From NCBI GenBank assembly GCA_020073215.1, contig JAIQFO010000002.1, positions 1 through 64,000 of the forward strand: 64,000 nucleotides of DNA. Reading direction: 5' to 3'. The notes beneath the pieces are model-generated. The model saw only the letters and a program-made list of their open reading frames with translations. It did no database searches and was not told the origin of the DNA. The translations under genes and the position numbers were made by a program. Shown one piece after another: positions 17,340-26,447 of the stretch. Positions within the stretch are counted from its first letter, which is position 1. Every line of letters starts with the position of its first letter. Origin of the DNA: Terriglobia bacterium (GTDB lineage Bacteria > Acidobacteriota > Terriglobia > Terriglobales > Acidobacteriaceae).

Positions 17340-17948
17340 TCACATCTGGTTATGGACGGTGGCGCTCTCGGTCACCTGGGTGATGGCCGCATAGTTCGCA
17401 CCCGGCATTAACAACTGAATCACCCGATTGAAGCGCCAATGATAGGGATAGGTAACGGTGACGGCAGTGCCAACTGCTACCGGTGGCCCGGGCGAAGATA
17501 CCCATCCGCGATCGATGGTGACGACCAGATTGTCAGGACACCCGGAAATGGTGTACGTCCACGCCAGGCCTGCCGGTCCGGATGGCGTGCCGGGTGGGGT
17601 GCAGGCTCCGTTCGGCACGACTCCGCTCGCGACCAGCGAGTTGAAAATAGCGGTCACCACCGGCTGCAGAGACGAGGGCGAGGTGGGCGATGCAATGTCG
17701 CTCATGGGCTGAGCGCCGGCAATGATGGCGCCTTCCTGCGCGGCTTGCTCGATCTTCTGCTTCTGACTGAACGCGCCGCTGAAATCGTAGATGCCCACGA
17801 CGAAAACCACCAGAAGGGGCAGGATGATGGCGAACTCGAGCAGGGCCGAACCCTGCGCTTCCCTAGGGACCCACTTCTCGAAAAGCGCGAGAAGTGGGGC
17901 ACCCGGCTGTCTGCTCAAATCCGCTCTTCGATGCAGCCAGCGAAGCAT
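17340..17948 (-). CDS. TadE-like protein with an in-frame repeat insertion
   Basis: 202 residues. The core EAQGSALLEFAIILPLLVVFVVGIYDF is a TadE motif (PF07811): a prepilin-like E in a membrane helix. It is followed by SQKQKIEQAAQEGA. Codons ~16-27 (17870-17904) are a copy of palindromic repeat family B, translated as the stretch around PLLALFEKWVP, just before the TadE helix. The insertion keeps the frame. The ATG at 17948 is 1 nt after the upstream TadE stop, so the genes are coupled. Probable role is a minor pilin of the Tad apparatus. Confidence 0.8.
   Translation of the reverse strand: MLRWLHRRADLSRQPGAPLLALFEKWVPREAQGSALLEFAIILPLLVVFVVGIYDFSGAFSQKQKIEQAAQEGAIIAGAQPMSDIASPTSPSSLQPVVTAIFNSLVASGVVPNGACTPPGTPSGPAGLAWTYTISGCPDNLVVTIDRGWVSSPGPPVAVGTAVTVTYPYHWRFNRVIQLLMPGANYAAITQVTESATVHNQM
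17870..17904. repeat. Palindromic repeat, family B, inside a tadE gene
   Basis: CCCACTTCTCG and CGAGAAGTGGG form a perfect 11-bp stem with an AAAAGCG loop, followed by the constant GCACCC. The ends match the copies at 12119 and 24570, but the core is different and still pairs. Confidence 0.8.
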
Positions 17949-17949
17949 G

Positions 17950-18483
17950 CTAGTTCTCCATTCGGCTTTGCGCCTGGGCCGACAGTACGACCTGCTGCAG
18001 GTTGAGGGACGTGAACGGCAGGTAGAACTGGAATGGATATTGAAAGCTCACGATGCTTCCACATTGTAAGGGCGGGGTGGTATTCAGTTGCACGGTGCGG
18101 CAGACCCAGATATTGTTCGTCGTCTTCGTACACCCGCCAGCTGGTGCCGGCGGCGGACACGAAGTCACGACTGGACTTGCCGAGGCCTTGATTTGGTTGA
18201 GCGAGAGATTTGAGGATTGCAGCACCGCAGCCACCGCGGTTTGCACCTCGGCTTTGCTGGGGAATTGATTGCCGGGAGTGCACGTAACGCAGGTGGCGCG
18301 AGCGGCGGTGATCGCTCCCTGCTGCGCCGCCTGCTGGATGGTCGAGTAAATGTTGAAGGCTCGTCCAAACCAGATGATGCCCAGCAGCAGCGTGAATACC
18401 AGGGGCAGGACGAGCGCGGCCTCGGCGATTTCGGCGCCGGCGGCGCTTCCGAATTGACGTGCACTTCGTTTAAAGTTCAGCAA
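17950..18483 (-). CDS. TadE-like protein
   Basis: 177 residues. The N-terminal motif AEIAEAALVLPLVFTLLLGIIWFGRAFNIY is a TadE helix (PF07811), followed by STIQQAAQQGAITAARA. A cysteine-bearing middle (ATCVTCTPG; SCPPP) and a beta-rich C-terminal part follow, ending QVVLSAQAQSRMEN. The start codon (TTG, 18483) borders repeat family D and has no good ribosome binding site, so translation may depend on coupling or another start. It lies upstream of a second tadE gene with a 1-nt gap. Together these are probably minor pilins of a Flp/Tad system. Confidence 0.78.
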   Translation of the reverse strand: MLNFKRSARQFGSAAGAEIAEAALVLPLVFTLLLGIIWFGRAFNIYSTIQQAAQQGAITAARATCVTCTPGNQFPSKAEVQTAVAAVLQSSNLSLNQIKASASPVVTSCPPPAPAGGCTKTTNNIWVCRTVQLNTTPPLQCGSIVSFQYPFQFYLPFTSLNLQQVVLSAQAQSRMEN

Positions 18484-18486
18484 ACA

Positions 18487-18515
18487 GCAGGTCCTTCGCT
18501 TCGCTCAGGATGACA
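18487..18515. repeat. Repeat family D (AGGTCCTTCGCTTCGCTC)
   Basis: AGCAGGTCCTTCGCTTCGCT, then CAGGATGACAA, immediately upstream of the tadE start. It is followed by three degenerate GGATGACAAATCATAA-like units to ~18600. Full inverted pairs of this element occur at 53.6 and 63.4 kb. Confidence 0.75.
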
Positions 18516-18651
18516 AATCATAAATAAGCCCGGATGACAAATCATAAGAAACGGGATGACGAATGATAGTAAATGGGACGACAAGATCATAAGTGGCCTA
18601 ACGATCCATAAAGTTGGCGGCAATCACTAATCGCCCATCGCAAATTACCCA

Positions 18652-19152
18652 TCACCGGCTACCCATCGCTCCCCCTATTCCGAACAACACAACCGTGAGC
18701 GCCATGGCCACGCCGAAGGGAATTTTTGTGGACTGCGGATCGTCGAGCGATAGCTCGGACCCCGGCATCCGCAGGCTGAACAACGCTGCCAACAAATGGG
18801 CGATGTTCAGGAGCGTCCGTTTCAGCCGCCCTTTCCAGATCACTACGGCCAGCGCCATGACTCCCGCAACCAAAATCGTGCCCATGAGCACGGAGAGCAA
18901 CTGCCGCGGGCCGAGACAGGCTCCTAATGCGCCAGCCAGTTTCCAGTCCCCTGCCCCCAGGCTGCGGATCCAAACGAACGGGAGCAGCAGGCCCAGGCCC
19001 AGCGCCGTCCCCAGCAACGCGGCCTTCAGTCCTGGCCAGCGGTAGAGAATCGTGTTGAGGGCTACGCCCGCGGCAAAGCCCGATACTGTGAGCCAGTTCG
19101 GAATCCGCCGGAAGCGCCAGTCGAGAACCCCCGCGACGATCGCCACCAACAC
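18652..19152 (-). CDS. Prepilin peptidase (A24 type, TadV/CpaA-like)
   Basis: 166 residues as listed, nearly all membrane helices. The two catalytic aspartates of A24 prepilin peptidases are present: D11 in VLDWRFRRIPN and D69 in GAGDWK. It should cleave Flp/TadE-type leaders at the inner membrane, which fits the TadE and TadG genes downstream. The GTG at 19152 leaves only ~10 residues before the first Asp. The frame is open to ~19255, and a CTG at 19230 has GGAGG 7 nt upstream; starting there would add the expected first membrane helix. The true start is therefore uncertain. Confidence 0.82.
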   Translation of the reverse strand: MLVAIVAGVLDWRFRRIPNWLTVSGFAAGVALNTILYRWPGLKAALLGTALGLGLLLPFVWIRSLGAGDWKLAGALGACLGPRQLLSVLMGTILVAGVMALAVVIWKGRLKRTLLNIAHLLAALFSLRMPGSELSLDDPQSTKIPFGVAMALTVVLFGIGGAMGSR

Positions 19153-19285
19153 CGCAGGAATCCAAAGTAGCGAAACCCAGATGCTCGATTGAATCCAAAG
19201 ACTCGATTGAACAATGATCGCCGCTGGCAGACGGGCGCCTCCGCGCGTTTCGCTTCCTGTACTTTAGGGCTTTCGGAGGCGGCGC

Positions 19286-19372
19286 TCAAGAGAAAGTTCT
19301 CGGTTCCCGGTTCTCAGTTGCCAGTTCTCATGAATTGCCACTGAGAACTGAGAACCGGGAACTGAGAACTCC
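19286..19372. repeat. Inverted GTTCTCAG/CTGAGAAC repeat cluster
   Basis: Several alternating units of GGTTCTCAGTT and its complement AACTGAGAACC can pair around ATGAATTGCC. It lies between the prepilin peptidase and ctpA. A similar cluster follows sat-cysC at 51.75-51.85 kb. Confidence 0.6.
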
Positions 19373-19385
19373 TGCCTTGAGCAAT

Positions 19386-19410
19386 ACAAAAGGCCCGGTT
19401 GCCCGGGCCT
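19386..19410 (-). terminator. Rho-independent terminator of ctpA
   Basis: On the minus strand AGGCCCGG-GCA-CCGGGCCT is followed by TTTGTATTGC, 27 nt after the ctpA stop. Confidence 0.8.
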
Positions 19411-19436
19411 GGAATCGGAAATGAAACGGGGCCAAT

Positions 19437-21032
19437 CTAGCGGGTGGCCGGAGCGGCGTTTCTCTGCGCAATCACTTTCTTGGCATTGTCGGCCAGAGCG
19501 CGCGCTTGCGGCATCAGATCCAGAGCCTTGATCACGTCCGGATCGGTTTCGGCGCGGACTTTCAAGCCTTCTTCCTGGCCAAAGGTATCGACGAAGAGTT
19601 CGCTCTTGATGTTGGAACGCAACCACTCGTCGTTCTCGATCATCTCGGGTTCGGTATGGGGTATTTTTTCTTCGTCGAGGAATTTGCGGAAGTCGAGCAG
19701 CACGACATCGTCCACTTGAAAGTTCTGCGTAATTTTGTGTGCGATGGCGTAGCGCTTGGCGAAATTAAACAGCGCGTAGTGCTGCAGCAACGACTCCTGG
19801 AACTTGTTGGATTTGTAAGGCGCGAGCTTCACGTCGGGAGTGATGCCGCCACCGCCATAGACGGTGCGTCCACCATCGGTGAGCTTCACTTCGTGGTTGG
19901 CGTTATTCTCGTCAGCCTCGCGGTTGTAGTAGTAATCGTAGAGAGAGAGGTTCGAGTAATCGCGCTGGATGAGGCGTCCGCTGGGGGTGTAGTACTTGGC
20001 AGTCGTGAGGGCGAGGCCGGTATTTTCGGCCAGGGGATAGACGGTTTGCACCAGGCCCTTGCCGAAGGTTACTTCACCGACGATGAGGCCGCGATCATGA
20101 TCTTGAATGGCTCCGGCGACGATTTCTGCGGCGGATGCGGTGCCGCGATTCACCAGCACCACGAGCGGATAGTCTTTGCCACCGTTGCCGTGGGCTGCTA
20201 CATACCGCTTTTCAGGAGACGACCGGCCGTGGTGGGAGACGATTAACTGTCCCTTCTTCAGGAATTTGTCGGCTACGCCTACGCCTTCGCTGAGCAGGCC
20301 TCCGGGATTTTGCCGCAGATCGAGGACTAAGCCTTTCAGATCGCCCATCTGATCTAGCGCTTCGGCGACTTCGTGCTCAGTGGTTTCCTGGAATCCGGAA
20401 ACGTGCATGTAACCGATACCGGGCTTGATCATGAAGTGGAGGTCAACGCTGTAGCGCGGAATTTCGTCGCGGACTACAGCGAATTCGAGAGGATGATCGG
20501 AACCTTCGCGCAACATGGTGATGCGGACGGTGGTGCCTTTCGGTCCCTTGAGCAGATCGGCCACGTCGGAGGTGCTCATGTTGTCGGTGGGCTTGCCGTC
20601 GATGGCGGCGATGATGTCGCCCGGGCGGATGCCGGCGCGATACGCGGGGGTGCCGACGAAGGGAGCGATGACGATGACCTTGTTATTGCGGGGGCCGACC
20701 GTCATGCCGACGCCGTAATACTTGCCGCGCTGCTCTTCGCGCAGGGAGGAGTAGGATTTGGGATCGAAAAAGTTCGAGTGGGGATCGAGCTGGTGCAGCA
20801 TGCTCGGGATGGCGCCATTATAAATCGCCTTATCGGGATTCACCGGATCGGCGTAGTTTTCCTCGACCTTTTCGTACACTTCGGTGAACTGCTTCAGGCT
20901 GTCGCGGACGTCGGAGTCGCTGCTGGGGGTGTTTGCGGGGTTGATGCGCTGCGCAAATAACATCCCCAGCAGACCAAACAGACCCAGCACGAAAACTATC
21001 AGGAAGAGAGAACGACGAGAACTACCGGCCAT
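19437..21032 (-). CDS. ctpA: C-terminal processing protease (S41, CtpA)
   Basis: 531 residues with an N-terminal signal anchor (SLFLIVFVLGLFGLLGMLF, ~8-26) that places the enzyme in the periplasm. Then come a PDZ domain (~105-180) and the S41 catalytic core. The Ser/Lys dyad is S300 (NRGTASAAEIVAGA) and K325 (TFGKGLVQTV), with DLRQNPGG at 238-245. It would cut substrate C-termini during envelope maintenance. The length fits the family, with a ~130-residue C-terminal extension. It appears to be a single gene: an open ~300-nt upstream region and its own terminator. Confidence 0.95.
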   Translation of the reverse strand: MAGSSRRSLFLIVFVLGLFGLLGMLFAQRINPANTPSSDSDVRDSLKQFTEVYEKVEENYADPVNPDKAIYNGAIPSMLHQLDPHSNFFDPKSYSSLREEQRGKYYGVGMTVGPRNNKVIVIAPFVGTPAYRAGIRPGDIIAAIDGKPTDNMSTSDVADLLKGPKGTTVRITMLREGSDHPLEFAVVRDEIPRYSVDLHFMIKPGIGYMHVSGFQETTEHEVAEALDQMGDLKGLVLDLRQNPGGLLSEGVGVADKFLKKGQLIVSHHGRSSPEKRYVAAHGNGGKDYPLVVLVNRGTASAAEIVAGAIQDHDRGLIVGEVTFGKGLVQTVYPLAENTGLALTTAKYYTPSGRLIQRDYSNLSLYDYYYNREADENNANHEVKLTDGGRTVYGGGGITPDVKLAPYKSNKFQESLLQHYALFNFAKRYAIAHKITQNFQVDDVVLLDFRKFLDEEKIPHTEPEMIENDEWLRSNIKSELFVDTFGQEEGLKVRAETDPDVIKALDLMPQARALADNAKKVIAQRNAAPATR

Positions 21033-21330
21033 GTTTCAAAATCCTCGGGCAGGGACGTCGAGAGTCCCGGTGACCCCATCTGAGCGCAGTATAACATGCG
21101 AAAGCGCGTCTTTAGTTGGATGCTGGAATCGGCCGGGGGTTACCGTGGAGTGACGGCTTTGGGGGTGAAAACCGTCCTTTCCTGGGACTGGTTATCTGGG
21201 CCAGAGACGGTGATACGGGTCACAGTTCCGGGCGTCGCCCGGTGGGAGACTATATAGTGGCGACCCGGTGCGATGGAATGCGGGTTCATGATTTTCGCTT
21301 CGGGCGCCGGCAGGAAAAGGGGAAGGATTT

Positions 21331-23634
21331 ATGCCCATCACCAAACAGCAAGCACTCGACTACCACAGCGGCGCACGTCCGGGAAAAATTGAAGTCACCC
21401 CCACGAAACCTTGCCGGACGCAGCGCGACTTGAGCCTGGCCTACACCCCTGGGGTGGCGGATCCATGCCTGGAGATCCAAAAGAACCCGCACGATGCTTT
21501 CAAGTACACGGCGCGCGGCAACCTGGTCGCGGTGGTCAGCAACGGAACCGCGGTCCTGGGGTTGGGAGACATAGGCGCTCTTGCCGGCAAGCCCGTCATG
21601 GAAGGCAAAGGTGTCCTCTTCAAACGTTTTGCCGATGTGGACGTCTTCGACATCGAAGTCGACACCCACAATCCCGACGAGATCATCAAGCTTTGCCAAC
21701 TGCTGGAACCCACATTCGGGGGCATCAACTTAGAGGACATCAAGGCACCGGAATGCTTCTACATTGAAGAGACCCTGAAAAAGACCATGCAGATTCCTGT
21801 TTTCCACGATGACCAGCACGGCACCGCCATTATCTCGGGAGCAGCGCTGTTGAACGCGCTGGAGGTTGTGGACAAGCCGATTGGCGAGGTTCGCCTGGTG
21901 GTCAATGGCGCCGGGGCGGCGGGTATCGCCTGTGCGGAGCACTATGTGCGGCTGGGCGTGAAGCGCGAAAACATCACCCTGTGCGATACCAAGGGGGTGG
22001 TCTACAAGGGCCGCACCGCGGGAATGAATCCTTACAAGGAACGTTTCGCCAAGGATACCAAGCTGCGCACGCTGGCGGAGGCCATGGAAGGTGCGGATGT
22101 GTTCCTCGGTCTCTCGGTGAAGGGCGCGGTGACGCAGGACATGGTACGCTCCATGGCTCCGCGTCCCATCGTATTTGCCATGGCCAACCCCGATCCGGAG
22201 ATCAGCTATCCGGAGGCGAAGGCTTGCCGTGACGATGTCATTATGGCCACGGGGCGCTCGGATTATCCCAACCAGGTTAACAACGTGCTGGGATTCCCTT
22301 TCATCTTCCGCGGCGCGCTGGACGTGCACGCGACCGCCATTAATGAAGAGATGAAGCTGGCGGCGACGCGCGCCTTGGCGGCGCTGGCCAAGGAAGACGT
22401 TCCGGAATCCGTCTGCCGGGCCTACGGGGTCGAGCGGATGAAGTTCGGTCCTGAGTACCTGATTCCAAAACCGTTTGATTCCCGCGTGCTGATCTGGGAG
22501 GCTTCCGCGGTCGCTGAAGCCGCGATGCGCACCGGAGTCGCGCGCGAACCGATCGACCTCGACGTGTACCGGGAGCAACTGGAGCGGCGGCTGGGCAAAG
22601 CCTACGAGCTCTCGCGCATGATGATCCACAAAGCGCAACTCAAGCCCAAGCAGGTGGTCTTTCCCGAGGGCGAAAACGAGAAAATTCTGCGCGCCTGCCA
22701 TAGCCTGCTGGAGGAGAAGATTGCGTCACCCGTGCTCTTGGGGAACCCGGCAGTGATCCAAGCCAAAACCAGTGAGCTTGGTCTGGATCTCGAAGGCGTG
22801 CGAATCGTTGATCCGGCACAGTCGCAGCTGCGGGAGAGCTACATCCAGGAACTGTTCGCGCTCCGGCAGCGTCGCGGAATGACTTTGGCGGAAGCCAGAA
22901 CCCTGATCGACAACCCCAACATTTTCGGCTCGATGATGGTGCGCATGGGAGACGCGGACGCGTTGGTCTCCGGCGTGGCGCATCATTTCCCGGATGTGTT
23001 ACGTCCCGCGCTGCAGATCGTACGCATGCGCGAAGGACTGCACAAGGTCTCAGGCTGCTATGCCATGATCACCGGCAAGGGAGACCTGTATTTCCTGGCC
23101 GACACCAGCGTCAACATCGAGCCCACGGCGGAAGACTTGGTTGAAATTGCGCTGTGCACGGCGGAGGCTGCCCGGCGCTTTGAGGTGGTGCCGCGGGTTG
23201 CCATGCTTTCCTTTTCGAGCTTTGGTAGTACAACGCATCCGCAGTGCGCGAAGGTGCGCAAGGCCGTGGACCTGTTGCACAAGGCGGACCCTACCCTGAT
23301 TGTGGATGGAGAGATCATGGCCGATGCCGCGGTGTCTCCGGACATGCTGGAGGAAATCTATCCTTTCAGCACCTTGAAGGGCGGCGCCAATGTCCTGATC
23401 TTCCCCGATCTCGGCTCCGCCAACATCGCTTTCAAGCTGCTGGCGAAGCTGGGCGGAACCGAGACGCTGGGCCCGATCCTGATGGGGATGGCACGACCAG
23501 TGCACTTGCTGCCCCTGGGTGCGGAAGTGGAGTTGATCGTCAAGGTTGCCGCCATTGCCGTGGTGGACGCCCAGGAAACCGAGCATCGCGGGGGAAGTCT
23601 GGAGCGTACCAGGGCGATGGTGCCGGCTGACTGA
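21331..23634 (+). CDS. maeB: NADP-dependent malic enzyme, phosphotransacetylase fusion
   Basis: 767 residues, the full MaeB layout. The malic enzyme part (~1-430) shows [33 protein letters not shown] and [13 protein letters not shown]. The C-terminal half (~440-760) is a phosphate acetyl/butyryltransferase-like domain ([30 protein letters not shown]) that regulates the enzyme in MaeB proteins rather than being a proven catalyst. It decarboxylates malate to pyruvate with NADP. A GGGGAAGG site precedes the ATG. The ~300-nt upstream gap shows no clear feature beyond short GC palindromes. Confidence 0.95.
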   Translation: MPITKQQALDYHSGARPGKIEVTPTKPCRTQRDLSLAYTPGVADPCLEIQKNPHDAFKYTARGNLVAVVSNGTAVLGLGDIGALAGKPVMEGKGVLFKRFADVDVFDIEVDTHNPDEIIKLCQLLEPTFGGINLEDIKAPECFYIEETLKKTMQIPVFHDDQHGTAIISGAALLNALEVVDKPIGEVRLVVNGAGAAGIACAEHYVRLGVKRENITLCDTKGVVYKGRTAGMNPYKERFAKDTKLRTLAEAMEGADVFLGLSVKGAVTQDMVRSMAPRPIVFAMANPDPEISYPEAKACRDDVIMATGRSDYPNQVNNVLGFPFIFRGALDVHATAINEEMKLAATRALAALAKEDVPESVCRAYGVERMKFGPEYLIPKPFDSRVLIWEASAVAEAAMRTGVAREPIDLDVYREQLERRLGKAYELSRMMIHKAQLKPKQVVFPEGENEKILRACHSLLEEKIASPVLLGNPAVIQAKTSELGLDLEGVRIVDPAQSQLRESYIQELFALRQRRGMTLAEARTLIDNPNIFGSMMVRMGDADALVSGVAHHFPDVLRPALQIVRMREGLHKVSGCYAMITGKGDLYFLADTSVNIEPTAEDLVEIALCTAEAARRFEVVPRVAMLSFSSFGSTTHPQCAKVRKAVDLLHKADPTLIVDGEIMADAAVSPDMLEEIYPFSTLKGGANVLIFPDLGSANIAFKLLAKLGGTETLGPILMGMARPVHLLPLGAEVELIVKVAAIAVVDAQETEHRGGSLERTRAMVPAD

Positions 23635-23872
23635 TCCATCATCCGCGGTGAAGCCAGCCGGTTGCGGGGGTCTCCCGGCCTTGCAAAACCCTGCGCAAGC
23701 AGTACAATTCGGGCGAATCAGAAATGCAGAAGAAGATTCCTGTCTAAAACAAGACCAGATCGCGACGGATCTGATCCTGCCTGCTGGCATAGCGCTGTGA
23801 TGGAGCAGCGGAGTTGTCGATATCAGTATCGGTCGAGGTTAAGTCCAAAAACACTTTTGAAAGGAACGAAAA

Positions 23873-24517
23873 ATGAAATCATATCGTCTCGCATTTGCGC
23901 TGAGCGTGATCGGCGCTGTAATCCTGGCAGTGGGGTGTAGCTCCAACGAGAATAAGACGGCCCCAGCAACGCCGGCCGCCGCACCAAAAAAAGCGGAACC
24001 CTCGCTTTACTCCGGCCAGGAAGCATTCAATCGAATGCTCGGTCTGGCGTTGAAATGGGCTCCGGATGCCGAACCGGCGCGGGTGGAATCGGTTCTCAAC
24101 ACGGAAGGCACCGGCCAGGGCGGGAAATCGACCGTCTGGCGGGGTTACTTTGTCTCGCCCAGCCGCCGCTCCACCAAGAGCTTCGTTTGCTCGGGAAGCC
24201 GTCTTCCCGATGCGCCGCCATACGGAGTTTCTCCGGTGGGAGAAGAAGGCGCCTACAACGCCCAATCCGCCGGTCTTGTCTTTTCCCACTACCTGCTGAA
24301 GACCGACACGGATAAGGCCTTCGAGGTCGCGCAGCAACACGGGGGCGATGCCCTCCTCAAGAAGGATGCACAGCAGGTCGTCACCTACGTGCTGCTCAAG
24401 GACCGAAACCTGAACGTGCCCGTCTGGTACGTCATTTACGGCGCGAGCGAAAAGGACAGGAAGGGCATCGGAGTGATTAACGCCACCACCGGCGGTTTCG
24501 TAAGCGCGGGTAAGTGA
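23873..24517 (+). CDS. Lipoprotein of unknown function
   Basis: 214 residues. The N-terminus MKSYRLAFALSVIGAVILAVGC has a lipobox (LAVGC) with C22 as the lipidated residue, followed by an Ala/Pro/Lys linker. The mature part (~45-214) shows alternating strands with SGSRLPDAPPYGVSP and VWYVIYG and one cysteine outside the lipobox. No family is recognised. AAAGGAACG precedes the ATG by 5 nt. It stands alone between maeB and the CoA-transferase gene, and the gap behind it carries palindrome family B. Confidence 0.65.
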   Translation: MKSYRLAFALSVIGAVILAVGCSSNENKTAPATPAAAPKKAEPSLYSGQEAFNRMLGLALKWAPDAEPARVESVLNTEGTGQGGKSTVWRGYFVSPSRRSTKSFVCSGSRLPDAPPYGVSPVGEEGAYNAQSAGLVFSHYLLKTDTDKAFEVAQQHGGDALLKKDAQQVVTYVLLKDRNLNVPVWYVIYGASEKDRKGIGVINATTGGFVSAGK

Positions 24518-24569
24518 GAACGGGAGTTGTAGTCTGAGGTTGCCCCACCCGTGGGCATTTTGTTCGCCT

Positions 24570-24600
24570 CCCACTCAATCGCGCGATTGAGTGGGGCGCC
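24570..24600. repeat. Palindromic repeat, family B
   Basis: CCACTCAATCGC and GCGATTGAGTGG form a perfect 12-bp palindrome, followed by GGCGCCC. The ends match the copies at 12119 and 17870 with a changed core. Confidence 0.8.
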
Positions 24601-24710
24601 CGCCCTGGTTTACTCATCACGAATTCCAGTGACCTGAATCACTGGCCGGAGCGCCCGCCAGTGACATGATTACGAGTTTCCGCCATCCTGTGGCAATCAT
24701 AAGGAACTCT

Positions 24711-26249
24711 ATGTCTAGCTCTACCTCTGCCAGCTCTCGTGTTCTCAATTCCAGCCTGGCATCTCGCATCATGAGCGCCGACGAAGCAGCGGCGCTGATT
24801 GGATTTGGCACCCGCATCGGCATGAGTGGATTCACTGGCTCCGGTTATGCGAAGGCCGTGCCGCTGGCCTTGGCTCGCCGCATCTCCGATGCTAACCTGC
24901 GTGGTCAGAAGGCTCAGGTCAGCATCTTCACCGGCGCTTCCACCGGGCCCGAGTTGGACGGCGCGCTCGCCATGGCCGGAGGCATTCAGTTGCGGCTGCC
25001 CTACCAGTCGGATCCGGAGACGCGCAAAAGAATCAATGCCGGCGAGATGGACTACATGGACATCCACCTCGGCCACGTCGCCCAATACGTGGAATATGGG
25101 TTTCTGGGCAAGATGGATTGGGCGCTGATCGAGGTCACGGCGATTCTTGAAGATGGGCGGCTGGTTCCCAGTTCGTCGGTGGGCAACAACCGGACTTGGA
25201 TCGATCAGGCGGAGAAGGTGATTCTGGAAGTGAACGCCCGGCAACCGGCGGAACTGGAGGGCATGCACGACATTTATTACGGCTTGCAACCGCCACCGAA
25301 CCGCCAGCCCATTCCGCTCGTGCATACCGGGCACAGGATTGGCAGTCCGTATCTTCACGTTGCGCCGGAGAAGGTCGCGGCGGTGGTGCTCACCGATTCT
25401 CCCGACCGCAACAGCTCATTCAAAGCGCCGGACATTACGTCACGCCTGATTGCTGGCCATCTTTTGGACTTTCTCGGGTGGGAAGTGCAGAAAGGAAGAA
25501 TTCCCGCCTCGCTGCTGCCGCTGCAATCGGGCGTGGGTAATATTGCCAACGCGGTTCTGTTCGGGCTGCTGGAAGCGAATTTTGAAAATTTGACGTCCTA
25601 CACCGAGGTGATTCAGGACGGCATGATCGCACTCTTGCGCAGTGGCAAGCTCACCTGCGCATCGGCCACGGCGTTTTCCCTCAGTCCGGAAGTGATGGAG
25701 AAGGTCAACGCAGAGATGGGAACGTATCGCGAGAGTATTGTTCTTCGCCCGCAGGAAATCTCCAACCATCCGGAAATTATCCGCCGCCTGGGCGTCATCG
25801 GCATGAATGGAATGATTGAAGCCGATATCTACGGCAACGTGAATTCCACCCACGTCATGGGATCGCGAATTCAGAACGGCATTGGCGGGTCGGGCGATTT
25901 TGCGCGCAACGGGTACCTGGCCATCTTCATGGCTCCCTCCACGGCGCAGCTCGGAGCCATCACGACCATCGTGCCCATGGTGTCGCACGTGGACCATACC
26001 GAACACGACGTCGACGTGATCGTGACCGAACAGGGGCTCGCCGACTTGAGGGGCCTGTCGCCGCGGCAAAGGTCGAAGGTCATCATCGAACGGTGCGCGC
26101 ACCCGGACTATCGTTCTCTGCTGCGCGATTACCAGTCACGCGCGGAGCGCTTGTCCTTCGGCAAACACACTCCACACCTGCTCCATGAGAGCCTGAGCTG
26201 GCATGAGCGTTACGTGCGCAGCGGACGCATGCGGCCGTCAGAATCGTGA
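24711..26249 (+). CDS. Succinyl-CoA:acetate CoA-transferase
   Basis: 512 residues from the ATG at 24711, which has AAGGAAC upstream; an ATG at 24666 would add 15 unconserved residues. It belongs to the class I CoA-transferases of the acetyl-CoA hydrolase/transferase family (Cat1/AarC/YgfH-like, TIGR03458). The catalytic glutamate is probably E299 in SYTEVIQDG; GVGNIANAV and GMNGMIEADIYGNVNSTHV are conserved. It would exchange CoA between succinate and acetate, in an acetate-handling or TCA bypass route. The nearby maeB fits overflow or C4-acid metabolism. Confidence 0.9.
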   Translation: MSSSTSASSRVLNSSLASRIMSADEAAALIGFGTRIGMSGFTGSGYAKAVPLALARRISDANLRGQKAQVSIFTGASTGPELDGALAMAGGIQLRLPYQSDPETRKRINAGEMDYMDIHLGHVAQYVEYGFLGKMDWALIEVTAILEDGRLVPSSSVGNNRTWIDQAEKVILEVNARQPAELEGMHDIYYGLQPPPNRQPIPLVHTGHRIGSPYLHVAPEKVAAVVLTDSPDRNSSFKAPDITSRLIAGHLLDFLGWEVQKGRIPASLLPLQSGVGNIANAVLFGLLEANFENLTSYTEVIQDGMIALLRSGKLTCASATAFSLSPEVMEKVNAEMGTYRESIVLRPQEISNHPEIIRRLGVIGMNGMIEADIYGNVNSTHVMGSRIQNGIGGSGDFARNGYLAIFMAPSTAQLGAITTIVPMVSHVDHTEHDVDVIVTEQGLADLRGLSPRQRSKVIIERCAHPDYRSLLRDYQSRAERLSFGKHTPHLLHESLSWHERYVRSGRMRPSES

Positions 26250-26379
26250 AGGCGACGGGGGCACTCAGCCTAACTTCCGCTCGCACCACCCGGAATCTGA
26301 AGCGCTACCACGGCGCTGGAGACTTGCATTTCATCACTTGCGGTGGTTATCGGCAGCGGCCATCTGAGTAACATGAGCG

Positions 26380-26414
26380 CCTTCCCATCCTAAAAAACGC
26401 AAGGGTGGGGAAGG
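26380..26414. terminator. Hairpin between convergent genes
   Basis: CCTTCCCATCC and GGGTGGGGAAGG pair around TAAAAAACGCAA between the CoA-transferase and the PEP-CTERM gene. It could stop transcription from both sides, though it lacks a proper T-tract. Confidence 0.4.
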
Positions 26415-26447
26415 CCTCAGTGGTTCGAAACGGCTGGCGCCGGGCAG

